Origin: a bacterium
GTDB taxonomy: Bacteria > CLD3 > SB21
DNA: 57,977 nt
Assembly (NCBI GenBank): GCA_013360215.1
Contig: JABWCP010000020.1
Coordinates: forward strand, 1 to 57,977
Reading direction: 5' to 3'
Shown: positions 17,738-26,008 of the stretch, one piece after another
How the letters are laid out: each line of letters begins with the position of its first letter
Position numbering within the stretch: the first letter of the stretch is position 1
Notes under the pieces: generated by a model
What the model was told of the DNA's origin: nothing
What the model saw: the letters and a program-made list of their open reading frames with translations, nothing else
Databases searched by the model: none
Made by a program: the position numbers and the translations under genes

Positions 17738-18083
17738 CGTTTAGAATAAAATTGATCGCTATGATTTGTGTAAAAACGTAATGCGCTTAGAATCAAATGT
17801 CAATAGATTTGGACGGTGTATAACATAAGCGCTGCACACACGGCAACCGCCAGAACTGTCTTTTACGTTAAATGCACTTCGCTCAAATATTGTTTTTTCG
17901 CATGTTGTCTTTTTTTTGAATTCAACTTCGAGACGATTATTCTCAATTGTATGACGCTGTTATTCAGTTCTATATCATTCTACTGCATTTAATGGATATT
18001 AATGAGCGATAGACTTGTTTAAGGTGTTTATTCGCAAGAACAAAGAGTTAAATTTTGGAGTTTCACATCTACTCCCTCAACAA
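17738..18083. other. Non-coding upstream region of the defence operon
   Basis: About 345 bases without a convincing gene lie between the operon's first start codon and the tRNA terminator. The promoter of the operon should be here but I cannot place it. A short GC-rich block at about 17,814-17,853, with AGCGCT and GGCAACCGCC, stands out from its AT-rich surroundings and looks unlike either neighbour. Confidence 0.4.
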
Positions 18084-18110
18084 AAAAAGCTCAGATTACT
18101 CTGAGCTTTT
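18083..18110 (-). terminator. Rho-independent terminator after tRNA-Ser(GCU)
   Basis: On the minus strand, AAAGCTCAG and CTGAGCTTT form a nine-pair stem around a six-base loop, followed by a run of T. It starts a few bases after the 3' end of the tRNA-Ser(GCU), so it probably ends that transcript. Confidence 0.8.
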
Positions 18111-18111
18111 G

Positions 18112-18202
18112 CGGAGAAGGGGAGATTCGAACTCCCGATACGGCTTTACAACCGTATGGCGGTTTAGCAAACCGCTGCCTTAAGCCACTCGGCCACCTCT
18201 CC
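18112..18202 (-). tRNA. tRNA-Ser (anticodon GCU)
   Basis: Read on the minus strand, the 91-base sequence folds as a long-variable-arm tRNA. The acceptor stem GGAGAGG pairs with CTTCTCC (one G-U), the discriminator is G, the anticodon loop is TTTGCTAA-like with GCT in the centre, and the variable arm has a strong stem (ATACGG with CCGTAT). The T loop is TTCGAAT. The long variable arm and the anticodon agree on serine, reading AGC/AGU. CCA is not encoded. Confidence 0.93.
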
Positions 18203-18239
18203 CAATGCATTCGTATATGGATCACATCCAAAAGAACAG

Positions 18240-18322
18240 CGGAGGATGAGGGACTCGAACCCCCAAGTCCTTTCGGACGGCAGTTTTCAAGACTGCTGAC
18301 TTACCAATTAGCCTAATCCTCC
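18240..18322 (-). tRNA. tRNA-Ser (anticodon UGA)
   Basis: The 83-base minus-strand sequence has a perfect acceptor stem (GGAGGAT with ATCCTCC), discriminator G, anticodon stem GCAGT/ACTGC around CTTGAAA (anticodon TGA), a variable arm GTCC-GAAA-GGAC and T loop TTCGAGT. The extra arm marks it as type II, and the anticodon reads UCA (serine). It is rather short for a serine tRNA, and the D stem is only three pairs. CCA is not encoded. It lies 37 bases upstream of the other tRNA-Ser, probably in one transcript. Confidence 0.9.
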
Positions 18323-18406
18323 ATTCCAAAAAGGCCATTTACCTACCGTCTTAAAAACGGGACGCAATATAGGTGAAACCATCATTGCAGTCAACTATTT
18401 ATTCGC

Positions 18407-19525
18407 TTAAATCACTTTGAGGCGTGTATTAGCAAAAAAAGTTTTCTGCCCCAACGCCTTCGACCGATCTTCCGCCGTACCGTAGTGAATAATGCTTACC
18501 ATAGAAGCCAGATTGCGCGCAACCTGCATAAAAGCTTTGGCATTCACCGAATCCGGTTTCGCCAAAACGATCGGCGTACCGGCATCGCCCGCCATACGCG
18601 TCTCGATATCCAGCGGCACTTCACCCAAAAAAGGTACTTCATATTTTTCAGCCGCCTTTTGCGCTCCCCCATGCGAAAAAATATCCGTACGGTGATTACA
18701 ATTGGGGCACACATAATAACTCATATTTTCGATAATACCGAGAATCGGCACATTGACTTTTTGGAACATCCCCACGCCGCGTTTGGCATCCAAGAGGGCG
18801 ACATCCTGCGGCGTTGTCACGATGACGGCGCCGACAAGATGAACAACCTGCGACAGCGTAAGCTGCGCATCTCCTGTACCGGGCGGCATATCCACGATCA
18901 GATAATCCAGTTCGCCCCAGGCCACATCGCGCATCAACTGGGTCAGCGCCTGTGCGACCATAGGACCGCGCCATACAAGCGCTTGCTCCTCCGGCATAAG
19001 AAATCCGATGGACATCATCTGAATGCCGTGATGCAGGATCGGGTCCATACGCTGACCATCCGTGGAACCCGGCTTCTCCGAAGTCCCCATCATCAGCGGA
19101 ATACTCGGCCCGTAAATATCGGCGTCCAATAATCCGACTTTCGCACCCAACATACCAAGCGCTACCGCGAGATTGGTCGCGACGGTGGACTTTCCCACAC
19201 CGCCTTTACCGCTCGCTACAGCAATGACGTTTTTAACACCGGGCAATAAATTACTTTGGTTCATGGAACCTTTATTTGCCGGAATCCGCGACGTCATGGT
19301 GATTTCCACCGAGGTCACGCCGCTGATCTTAGCCACGGCATCATGACTTTGCTGTTTGAGCAAATCTTTGACGGGACAAGCCGGTGTGGTCAATTCGATC
19401 TTGAACGCCACTTTACCGCCGTCAATGACGATGTCTTTTACAAATCCGAGCGATACGATGTCTTTATGCAAATCGGGATCTTGTACTATTTTCAATGCAG
19501 CCAATACTTGCTCTGACGTCAACAT
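18407..19525 (-). CDS. mrp: Mrp/ApbC-type Fe-S cluster carrier ATPase
   Basis: The 372-residue protein has an N-terminal MIP18/DUF59 domain (about 1-85, with DPDLHKDIVSLG) and a P-loop ATPase of the Mrp/NBP35 family with SGKGGVGKS at 105-113, the deviant Walker A with its extra lysine. The later YVCPNC supplies the C-x2-C thought to hold a bridging 4Fe-4S cluster between two monomers. It likely carries and delivers Fe-S clusters in the cytoplasm. AGGAG lies about 12 bases before the ATG. It is the last gene of the lysS-mlaE-mlaF run, 22 bases after mlaF. Confidence 0.93.
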   Translation of the reverse strand: MLTSEQVLAALKIVQDPDLHKDIVSLGFVKDIVIDGGKVAFKIELTTPACPVKDLLKQQSHDAVAKISGVTSVEITMTSRIPANKGSMNQSNLLPGVKNVIAVASGKGGVGKSTVATNLAVALGMLGAKVGLLDADIYGPSIPLMMGTSEKPGSTDGQRMDPILHHGIQMMSIGFLMPEEQALVWRGPMVAQALTQLMRDVAWGELDYLIVDMPPGTGDAQLTLSQVVHLVGAVIVTTPQDVALLDAKRGVGMFQKVNVPILGIIENMSYYVCPNCNHRTDIFSHGGAQKAAEKYEVPFLGEVPLDIETRMAGDAGTPIVLAKPDSVNAKAFMQVARNLASMVSIIHYGTAEDRSKALGQKTFFANTRLKVI

Positions 19526-19547
19526 ATTTTACTGAGCTCCTGGTGTT

Positions 19548-20309
19548 TTATATACCGTCTTTCAAAACCGGCTGTATCGGACCTTCGATGCGGCCTTCGA
19601 TAAACTGCTGGACGACGGGATCGTTTGTAGATTTCAGTTGGTCGATAGTTCCGTTAAATCGCACCTGACCGTAGTGCAGCATCGCCACGCGATCAGAAAT
19701 CGTGTACACACTGCGCATATCATGCGTGACGACGATAGAAGTAATCTTGAGTTCTTCATTGAGCCGCACGATCAAGTCATCAATGATCGCCGACATGATG
19801 GGATCCAAACCGGTGGTCGGTTCATCATACAGTACGTATTTAGGATCCATGGCAAGCGCACGGGCCAAGCTCACGCGTTTTCGCATACCACCCGAGAGTT
19901 CGGATGGTTTGTATTTTTCAATACCCGGCAAGCCGACCATATCCAGCAATTTGGCAGCTTTGACGCTCATTTCCTGTTTGCTCATTTTGGTATGCTCATA
20001 CAGACCGAGAGTGATATTTTCTTCGACGGTCATCGAATCAAATAACGCACCGTTTTGAAACACGAGCCCCATTTTTTTTCGCACTTCGGAAAGTTCGTCA
20101 CGCGTCAGTTTTCCTATTTCTTCATTTTCGATAAGAACGCGCCCTCGGTCCGGTGTCAATAAGCCGACGATGTGTTTGAGCAAAACACTTTTACCGCAAC
20201 CGCTGCGCCCGATAATGGTCGTAACTTTACCGGACTCGATTTCGAGGTTGACGCCGCTGAGAATTTTTTTATCGCGGAAATATTTGTATAAATCAAAAAC
20301 TTGGATCAT
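19548..20309 (-). CDS. mlaF: MlaF-like ABC transporter ATPase
   Basis: The 253-residue ATP-binding subunit shows Walker A GRSGCGKS (34-41), the Q-loop VFQNGALFDSMTV, signature LSGGMRKR (138-145) and Walker B VLYDEPT (159-165). The FQNGALFDS and GGMRKR variants are typical of the MlaF/Ttg2A group, which powers lipid movement between the inner and outer membrane. It follows the MlaE-like permease by 11 bases. No MlaD (MCE domain) gene is present beside it, so the substrate-binding part must be elsewhere or absent. Confidence 0.92.
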   Translation of the reverse strand: MIQVFDLYKYFRDKKILSGVNLEIESGKVTTIIGRSGCGKSVLLKHIVGLLTPDRGRVLIENEEIGKLTRDELSEVRKKMGLVFQNGALFDSMTVEENITLGLYEHTKMSKQEMSVKAAKLLDMVGLPGIEKYKPSELSGGMRKRVSLARALAMDPKYVLYDEPTTGLDPIMSAIIDDLIVRLNEELKITSIVVTHDMRSVYTISDRVAMLHYGQVRFNGTIDQLKSTNDPVVQQFIEGRIEGPIQPVLKDGI

Positions 20310-20320
20310 ACTTTTTTTTA

Positions 20321-21136
20321 TTATAAGAGCAACACGGAGGCGACCAAATAATCATTGACGAGAATCGCCGCGCTGGATAATACAAACGCTTTGATCGTGG
20401 CCATACCTACGCCCTCGGCACCACCCTCTGTCGCAAAACCGACAAAACATCCGACGATCGCTGTGGAGGCACCAAAAAATACGGCTTTGATAAGACCGGA
20501 AAACAAATCGGTCATGGTCATAAATTTTTGCACGCTTGACAAAAACGCCTGCGGCGAAACATCCATCGTCGTAAATCCGATAAACATCGAACCGCAAATC
20601 GCAACAATGTCCGTAAAGATAATCAGAACCGGCATCATCAGAAGTCCCGCCAGTATACGCGGCAATGCCAGATAACGAATCGGATTGATCGCAAGCATCT
20701 CCAGCGCATCTATTTGTTCCGTCACCTTCATCGTACCGATTTCTGCAGCGATGGATGCCGCAAATCGTCCCGACAAAACCAAACCCGTAAGCACCGGTCC
20801 AAGCTCCGTCGTGATCGCACGTGACGTTGCTGAACCCAGCAACAGATTGGGTGAAGCTACACCCTGAAGTTGATAACCGGCTTGGACGGCAGATGTCATA
20901 CCTGCAAAAATCGCCGTAACACATACCAGCGGCAGTGAATTAACGCCGACCAGATTCATCTGCTCGACGATCAAATGGCGATCTTTGAAAACATACCGCA
21001 AATTGCGTGCAGCCTGAAAAACGAGAATGGCCGATTCGCCCAAACCCGTGAAAAAAGAAATTGTCTTTTTTCCAAGCTTGTCGAGCAGTGTATAACTGCC
21101 GATCGTGAGAATAATATTTCGAATATATCCAAACAT
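20321..21136 (-). CDS. mlaE: MlaE-family ABC transporter permease
   Basis: This 271-residue integral membrane protein has five or six hydrophobic segments and MlaE-family motifs: FAGMTSAVQAGYQL, TTELGPVLTGLVLSGR and AAEIGTMKVTEQIDAL near residues 75-145. MlaE is the membrane part of the retrograde phospholipid transporter that keeps outer-membrane lipids asymmetric. It is encoded three bases after lysS and just before the matching ATPase gene, so all three should be on one transcript. Confidence 0.92.
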   Translation of the reverse strand: MFGYIRNIILTIGSYTLLDKLGKKTISFFTGLGESAILVFQAARNLRYVFKDRHLIVEQMNLVGVNSLPLVCVTAIFAGMTSAVQAGYQLQGVASPNLLLGSATSRAITTELGPVLTGLVLSGRFAASIAAEIGTMKVTEQIDALEMLAINPIRYLALPRILAGLLMMPVLIIFTDIVAICGSMFIGFTTMDVSPQAFLSSVQKFMTMTDLFSGLIKAVFFGASTAIVGCFVGFATEGGAEGVGMATIKAFVLSSAAILVNDYLVASVLLL

Positions 21137-21139
21137 AGT

Positions 21140-22660
21140 TTATTCCGGTCGCATCGTCGGAAAAAATAACACATCGCGTATGGAATCCTGACCCGTCATG
21201 ATCATGACAAGGCGATCTATACCGATACCCTCACCCGCTGTCGGCGGCATGCCGTATTCTAAAGCCCGCAGAAAATCTTCATCCAAAACCTGTGCTTCTT
21301 CGTCGCCCCGCGCACGCAAACCCATCTGCGCTTCGAAGCGCTCACGCTGATCCAACGGGTCATTGAGCTCGCTGAAAGCATTGGCCACTTCGCTGCCGAG
21401 AATAAACAATTCAAACCGCTCAACCACGCCATTTTTGGAACGATGTTTTTTGGCCAGCGGAGAAATCTCAATCGGCTGTTCGGTGATAAACACCGGTTGG
21501 ATCAAATGCTCCTGCACTTTCGCGCTAAAAATTTCGTCAATCAATTTTCCGCGATCCATGGATTTTTCGGTCGGAATATGCAGCGTTTTGCAAACCTCGC
21601 GCAACGCGGCTTCATCCATAGCCGACACATCGATCTGTGTATATTTTTTGATCGCATCAAACATAGAGAGCCGCTCGTACGGCGGTTTGAAAGATACCGT
21701 ATGCCCCATGGATTCGATGCTATCTTTACCATGTACCCGATGGCAGACAAAACCAAGCATGTCTTCGGTAAAAGTCATGAGATCATTAAAATCCTGATAC
21801 GCAGCATAAAACTCCAGCATCGTAAATTCGGGATTATGCGTGCGATCCATACCTTCATTACGAAAAATCTTGGAAATTTCGTACACGCGATCAATACCTC
21901 CGACGATGAGCCGCTTGAGGTACAGCTCCAACGCGATACGCATATACAGCTTGATGTCGAGCGCATTGTGGTGCGTCACAAAAGGCCTGGCGGATGCACC
22001 GCCATACAACGGCTGTAAAATCGGCGTTTCAACTTCCAGGTAACCGTGCTTATCCAAAAATTCGCGAATACCTGAAATCACGCGCGATCTTTTTTCAAAA
22101 GTATCCCGCACTTCGGGTCTCAGGATCAGATCGGCATAACGTTGACGATATCTCAACTCCACATCGTCCATCGCGGAAAAACGCTGTACCGTACCGTCGT
22201 CGTTGATCTTTTCTTTTCCGGCCGGAAGCGGACGCATGCTCTTGGAAAGCAATACGACTTCTTCCGCTTTAATAGTGATTTCGCCGGAGTGCGTCTTAAA
22301 AAGTACGCCTTTGACTCCGATATGATCGCCGATGTCATACAGCTTACTAAACGCTTCATACGCGGCTTCACCGATGGCATCTTTACGCACATAGATCTGA
22401 ATTTTTCCCTGCGGGTCCATAATATGTGCAAACGCCGTTTTGCCTTTGCTGCGCAACGACATGATACGACCGCATACGCGTATCCGACGCACATCCGGAT
22501 TGTCTAATTGCGTGTCATCTTTGACACCGAGTGCTTCAAAATTTTCTGTCAACTCCTGCGACATCGCATCCCGTTCATATTTGTAAGGATACGGATTGAT
22601 TCCGACTTCACGAAGTTTGTCTAATTTTTCCCGTCGTACGCGTAATAATTCTTCTTCCAC
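21140..22660 (-). CDS. lysS: Lysine--tRNA ligase, class II
   Basis: The 506-residue enzyme has an N-terminal OB-fold (RIRVCGRIMSLRSKGKTAFAH at about 58-78) for the anticodon and a class II catalytic core: RPFVTHHNALD, FRNEGMDRTHNPEFTMLE (motif 2) and GEGIGIDRLVMIMTG (motif 3) near the C-terminus. Length and motifs are standard for bacterial LysS, which charges tRNA-Lys in the cytoplasm. It is 36 bases after the methyltransferase gene and three before mlaE. Confidence 0.97.
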   Translation of the reverse strand: MEEELLRVRREKLDKLREVGINPYPYKYERDAMSQELTENFEALGVKDDTQLDNPDVRRIRVCGRIMSLRSKGKTAFAHIMDPQGKIQIYVRKDAIGEAAYEAFSKLYDIGDHIGVKGVLFKTHSGEITIKAEEVVLLSKSMRPLPAGKEKINDDGTVQRFSAMDDVELRYRQRYADLILRPEVRDTFEKRSRVISGIREFLDKHGYLEVETPILQPLYGGASARPFVTHHNALDIKLYMRIALELYLKRLIVGGIDRVYEISKIFRNEGMDRTHNPEFTMLEFYAAYQDFNDLMTFTEDMLGFVCHRVHGKDSIESMGHTVSFKPPYERLSMFDAIKKYTQIDVSAMDEAALREVCKTLHIPTEKSMDRGKLIDEIFSAKVQEHLIQPVFITEQPIEISPLAKKHRSKNGVVERFELFILGSEVANAFSELNDPLDQRERFEAQMGLRARGDEEAQVLDEDFLRALEYGMPPTAGEGIGIDRLVMIMTGQDSIRDVLFFPTMRPE

Positions 22661-22696
22661 AATGCCCTCTGTATGATTGCTATACTTCTGATATGG

Positions 22697-23308
22697 TTAA
22701 TGCTTTTTTTGATAAATTACAAATCGTTCTTTTTCCCTTCGCTTGGGAACCGAATGCGTCGGTATTTCATCCAGCAATGATGTAAACTTCGATGAAAAAT
22801 GCCGATCCACATCGTCATACCGCACGGTAAACGGCGGCCCGTCCGGTCTTTCGTCCAACGGAAAAAACAAACCGATCAGGTACCCGCCCGGTTTGAGGAT
22901 CGTATGAACAATCTGCACGTATTCGTCCCGTCGTATCGGGTCAATCGCACAGAAACATGTATATTCCAAAACAAAATCAAACGCTTCGTTGTGCGATTCA
23001 TGCAGCTTAAAAATATCTTTTTGCAATGTACGAATGCCGGGATAATTTTTCTGAAGCGATTGCAACGGCGATTCGGCAAAATCAACCGCTGTCACGTCAA
23101 AACCATGCTGCGAAAAAAGCGCCGCATCATGCCCTGTACCACAACCCAGTACCGCAATGGATCCCGTGCCAAGTTGATTGCGATGCGCAAGCCATTCCGC
23201 AAATACCGGCGTTGCATGCCCGATATCCCAACGCGGGCGCTCGTTTTGATAAATATGATCCCAAAAATCAGGGTTATTGACCGTACCAGTCTGTAAATTC
23301 TTCGACAT
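22697..23308 (-). CDS. TPMT-like SAM-dependent methyltransferase
   Basis: The 203-residue protein begins like the thiopurine S-methyltransferase family (FWDHIYQNERPRWDIG, then PVFAEWL) and contains a class I AdoMet-binding site AVLGCGTGHDAALF (about 53-66) and a VTAVDFAESPL acidic strand. Such enzymes methylate small thiol or halide/chalcogen acceptors; the acceptor here is unknown. It lies nine bases after the DUF2304 gene. Confidence 0.85.
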   Translation of the reverse strand: MSKNLQTGTVNNPDFWDHIYQNERPRWDIGHATPVFAEWLAHRNQLGTGSIAVLGCGTGHDAALFSQHGFDVTAVDFAESPLQSLQKNYPGIRTLQKDIFKLHESHNEAFDFVLEYTCFCAIDPIRRDEYVQIVHTILKPGGYLIGLFFPLDERPDGPPFTVRYDDVDRHFSSKFTSLLDEIPTHSVPKRREKERFVIYQKKH

Positions 23309-23317
23309 CAGATCAGA

Positions 23318-23713
23318 TTAATTTACGCTCCTTTTTTTAAACTCGTCATTAATTTTGTTTAACTCAGCTTTCAACAAAGCGACCTCTTGCGCGAGTATTT
23401 TATTGCGTTCGGTTAGCGAAGAAATAACTACCGAAAAATGAATCATCATAAGTAATCCGAAACCAAGCGCCACTAAAAACAATAACGCCGGAGCGTATCC
23501 AACACCCAAAAGGTGAGCCAATTTATCCAACCCATTGCGCCATATTGATAATACGATCATAACTATCCCGGCCACTAACCACAGAAGCGCGTACCTTTCT
23601 TGTAGCTTTTTTCTACGTATCAGCTCGATTATAAAACCAATGATAAAAAGACTACCCACCACGGCGATAATCTGAATTCTAAAAATTTCAACTCCGGTAT
23701 TTAATTCAGGCAT
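23318..23713 (-). CDS. DUF2304 membrane protein
   Basis: This 131-residue protein has three hydrophobic helices, the family pattern RYALLWLVAGIVMI at about 40-53, and a C-terminal coiled coil (LTERNKILAQEVALLKAEL). DUF2304 proteins are often encoded next to family 2 glycosyltransferases of the polyprenyl-phosphate type, as here (22 bases after the GT2 gene). A role as a membrane helper of that enzyme is an inference from context. Confidence 0.8.
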   Translation of the reverse strand: MPELNTGVEIFRIQIIAVVGSLFIIGFIIELIRRKKLQERYALLWLVAGIVMIVLSIWRNGLDKLAHLLGVGYAPALLFLVALGFGLLMMIHFSVVISSLTERNKILAQEVALLKAELNKINDEFKKRSVN

Positions 23714-23735
23714 ATCTATACCTCGCGATTCTCAC

Positions 23736-24455
23736 CTAACGTTGGTTTTGTTTTTTAAAAACGTTGACACCTATAGCCAGTAATACTTTGGCCATATAAT
23801 AAACCGAAGACATCGAACCTATTGAGGAAGTACCACCTTGCCGTTCACGCATGACGACCGGCGTTTCGCAAATTTTAAACCCGCGTAAACCCAATACGAT
23901 GACAGCTTCCGGTTCCGGATAATCGGATGGATATTCCTCGGCAAGCAACGCGATAGCCTGTTTATTATATGCGCGAAAGCCGGATGTATTATCCGTGATA
24001 CGTTGGCCGATGATTGCCGAATTAACCCATTCAAAAATACGAATCCCGATACGACGAAGCCATGTGGACTGAAATCCTTCTCGGTTTAAGAAACGCGAGC
24101 CGATCACCATATCAGCGGTACCTTCTTGCAAAGGGCTTATCAATTTATGAATAAAGGACGGATCATGCTGACCGTCCCCGTCAATCTGTATAGCCATATC
24201 AAATTTTTTGTCGCGTGCATATCGAAAACCGCATTGTACTGCACCGCCAATACCTAGATTATATGGCAAATCCAAAACAACCGCGCCGGTTGTACAAGCA
24301 CAATCGGAAGTGTTGTCCGTAGATCCGTCATTAACTACGAGCACTGTCGCACGAATATTCGACAACGTATCCGTAGCTTTTTGAACTCGAAGCACGACAT
24401 CTGCTATATTCGAAGCTTCATTGTACGCCGGAATAATCACCAAAAGACGATTCAC
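23736..24455 (-). CDS. Family 2 glycosyltransferase (polyprenyl-phosphate sugar transferase type)
   Basis: I start this 239-residue protein at a GTG at 24455, which overlaps the upstream stop as GTGA; the frame is open further but those residues only read back through the upstream gene. The GT-A fold shows PAYNEASNI, VVNDGSTDNT, the nucleotide-binding QIDGDGQHDP (DxD type) and a late TDNTSGFRAYN. This pattern fits dolichyl/undecaprenyl-phosphate mannosyl- or glucosyltransferases that make lipid-linked sugars at the membrane. The adjacent DUF2304 gene and the ArnT/PMT-like membrane protein, which could use such a donor, support this. Confidence 0.88.
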   Translation of the reverse strand: MNRLLVIIPAYNEASNIADVVLRVQKATDTLSNIRATVLVVNDGSTDNTSDCACTTGAVVLDLPYNLGIGGAVQCGFRYARDKKFDMAIQIDGDGQHDPSFIHKLISPLQEGTADMVIGSRFLNREGFQSTWLRRIGIRIFEWVNSAIIGQRITDNTSGFRAYNKQAIALLAEEYPSDYPEPEAVIVLGLRGFKICETPVVMRERQGGTSSIGSMSSVYYMAKVLLAIGVNVFKKQNQR

Positions 24456-26008
24456 TGGATTTCCACTTTTTGTAATTGTCGCCGAACATTCCAACCCGTT
24501 ACTATGACAAATCCAACCATTACTATCACAGACAAAAGAATCAGGGTTTTCGAAACTCCGGCATAATAGAGATACATGAACCAATAGTCAATGAGATACG
24601 TTACTTTGGAACGGTCCTCTTCCGAGAGCGGGATGCGCTCATCCGTGGCGCGAATGGACAACACACCAATATCCCCGTTCCAGTGTTTACTGATAGCCTC
24701 GCCCATAAGTTCCCAGTGACCGACCACTGGGGAATAATTGGGAACAAAATGTGATTTATATAAAAACTCCGGATCAGAAAATTCCCGCGTATACGGATAT
24801 TCGCCCAAATATCGGTAATAACTTCCCAGATAGATGGTCATTCCGCCAAATTGGATCAGCAAACCGATTACCGCGAGCATTTGTATCATAAAATGCAAAG
24901 TTCGGTTTTTTTTGATAGTTTCATACACGTAAGTTCCTATGACTATAAAAAGCAAAGGAACTATCGGAAGAAGATATCGCGGCCCCCAACTCCCGTCGCC
25001 GGCCCACGCTACAAATTTAGCATGGAGCGCTATGAATGTGCAGCACACTATCGCTATTACTGTAAATAACTTGAACTCTCTTTGTAAAAAACAACGTGCC
25101 GCCGGGAATATAAGTATGGTAAGCGGTGCGTAGAGAAATAAACTTTTTCCGGAACTAAAAAGTAATCCGTATACCCCGACTAAAAAAGGATTTGAAAAAG
25201 GGTTTTGTATTTTGGAATAACCCGATGTAAAAGGCCCACCGAAAATTAACCAATTGTAGCATACGGCCATTCCGATAAAAACACTCACCCAGGCACTGAA
25301 GATACTTACCGGTATAACCACATTTGCCGCTCGCAACCAATCCTTAACACGAAGACGGTTATCATATAAAACCCATACCAGATATGAACCAAAAACCGGT
25401 ACAAAAATCAAAAATGAAGGTTTGATCAATACAAGCCAACCTGCAGCAATTCCGGCCAAATGCAGATGCTTTCGCAATGAAGTTCGACCAAATGTAAAAA
25501 TTTCCATTATGGCCATCAGTACGCATACTGTTATCAGGGGTTCGCGCATCGAAGATTTAGAATACACAAACACATTAGTTGTAAACAACAACGCCGATGC
25601 CCATAAGAAAGCAAAACCCCAGGATACTCCCATGAAACGTAGGTAATGTATCATCAAAAGGCCGAGCAGAGCACATAAGATCGGATTGATCAGAGTGAAA
25701 ATGCCCTTGAGAACAAAAAGCGAATACGCTTCAGGAATTGAAAGTATTTTGGTTACCAATAAGCCGAGGGCATACATCGGTGCACCCAGTAACGTATAAC
25801 CGACACCACCTCCGACATAAAATCGGCCATCCACGCCGAATGCACCGTTATTGACGATACCGGTCGGTATAGCCAACGTTCCCCTCTCGACTACACTTTG
25901 CGCTTCGAGAAAATATGCCGTCTCATCGCTGGATGCAATCCTCCCGCCCGTGAAGAGTAAATTCACCGAAAGAAAGAAAATAAAAAGATGAATATATGTT
26001 TCTTTCAT
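24452..26008 (-). CDS. Multi-spanning GT39/ArnT-like membrane glycosyltransferase
   Basis: The 518-residue protein has about ten to twelve hydrophobic helices. Its first loop contains SSDETAYFLEAQSVVERG, resembling the acidic substrate loop of GT-C enzymes (PMT, ArnT), and later loops contain GDGSWGPRYLLPIVP, a feature seen in the same group. Such proteins move a sugar from a lipid-phosphate donor to an acceptor on the periplasmic side. It overlaps the GT4 gene by ATGA and the GT2 gene by GTGA. Acceptor and sugar are unknown. Confidence 0.8.
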   Translation of the reverse strand: MKETYIHLFIFFLSVNLLFTGGRIASSDETAYFLEAQSVVERGTLAIPTGIVNNGAFGVDGRFYVGGGVGYTLLGAPMYALGLLVTKILSIPEAYSLFVLKGIFTLINPILCALLGLLMIHYLRFMGVSWGFAFLWASALLFTTNVFVYSKSSMREPLITVCVLMAIMEIFTFGRTSLRKHLHLAGIAAGWLVLIKPSFLIFVPVFGSYLVWVLYDNRLRVKDWLRAANVVIPVSIFSAWVSVFIGMAVCYNWLIFGGPFTSGYSKIQNPFSNPFLVGVYGLLFSSGKSLFLYAPLTILIFPAARCFLQREFKLFTVIAIVCCTFIALHAKFVAWAGDGSWGPRYLLPIVPLLFIVIGTYVYETIKKNRTLHFMIQMLAVIGLLIQFGGMTIYLGSYYRYLGEYPYTREFSDPEFLYKSHFVPNYSPVVGHWELMGEAISKHWNGDIGVLSIRATDERIPLSEEDRSKVTYLIDYWFMYLYYAGVSKTLILLSVIVMVGFVIVTGWNVRRQLQKVEIQ

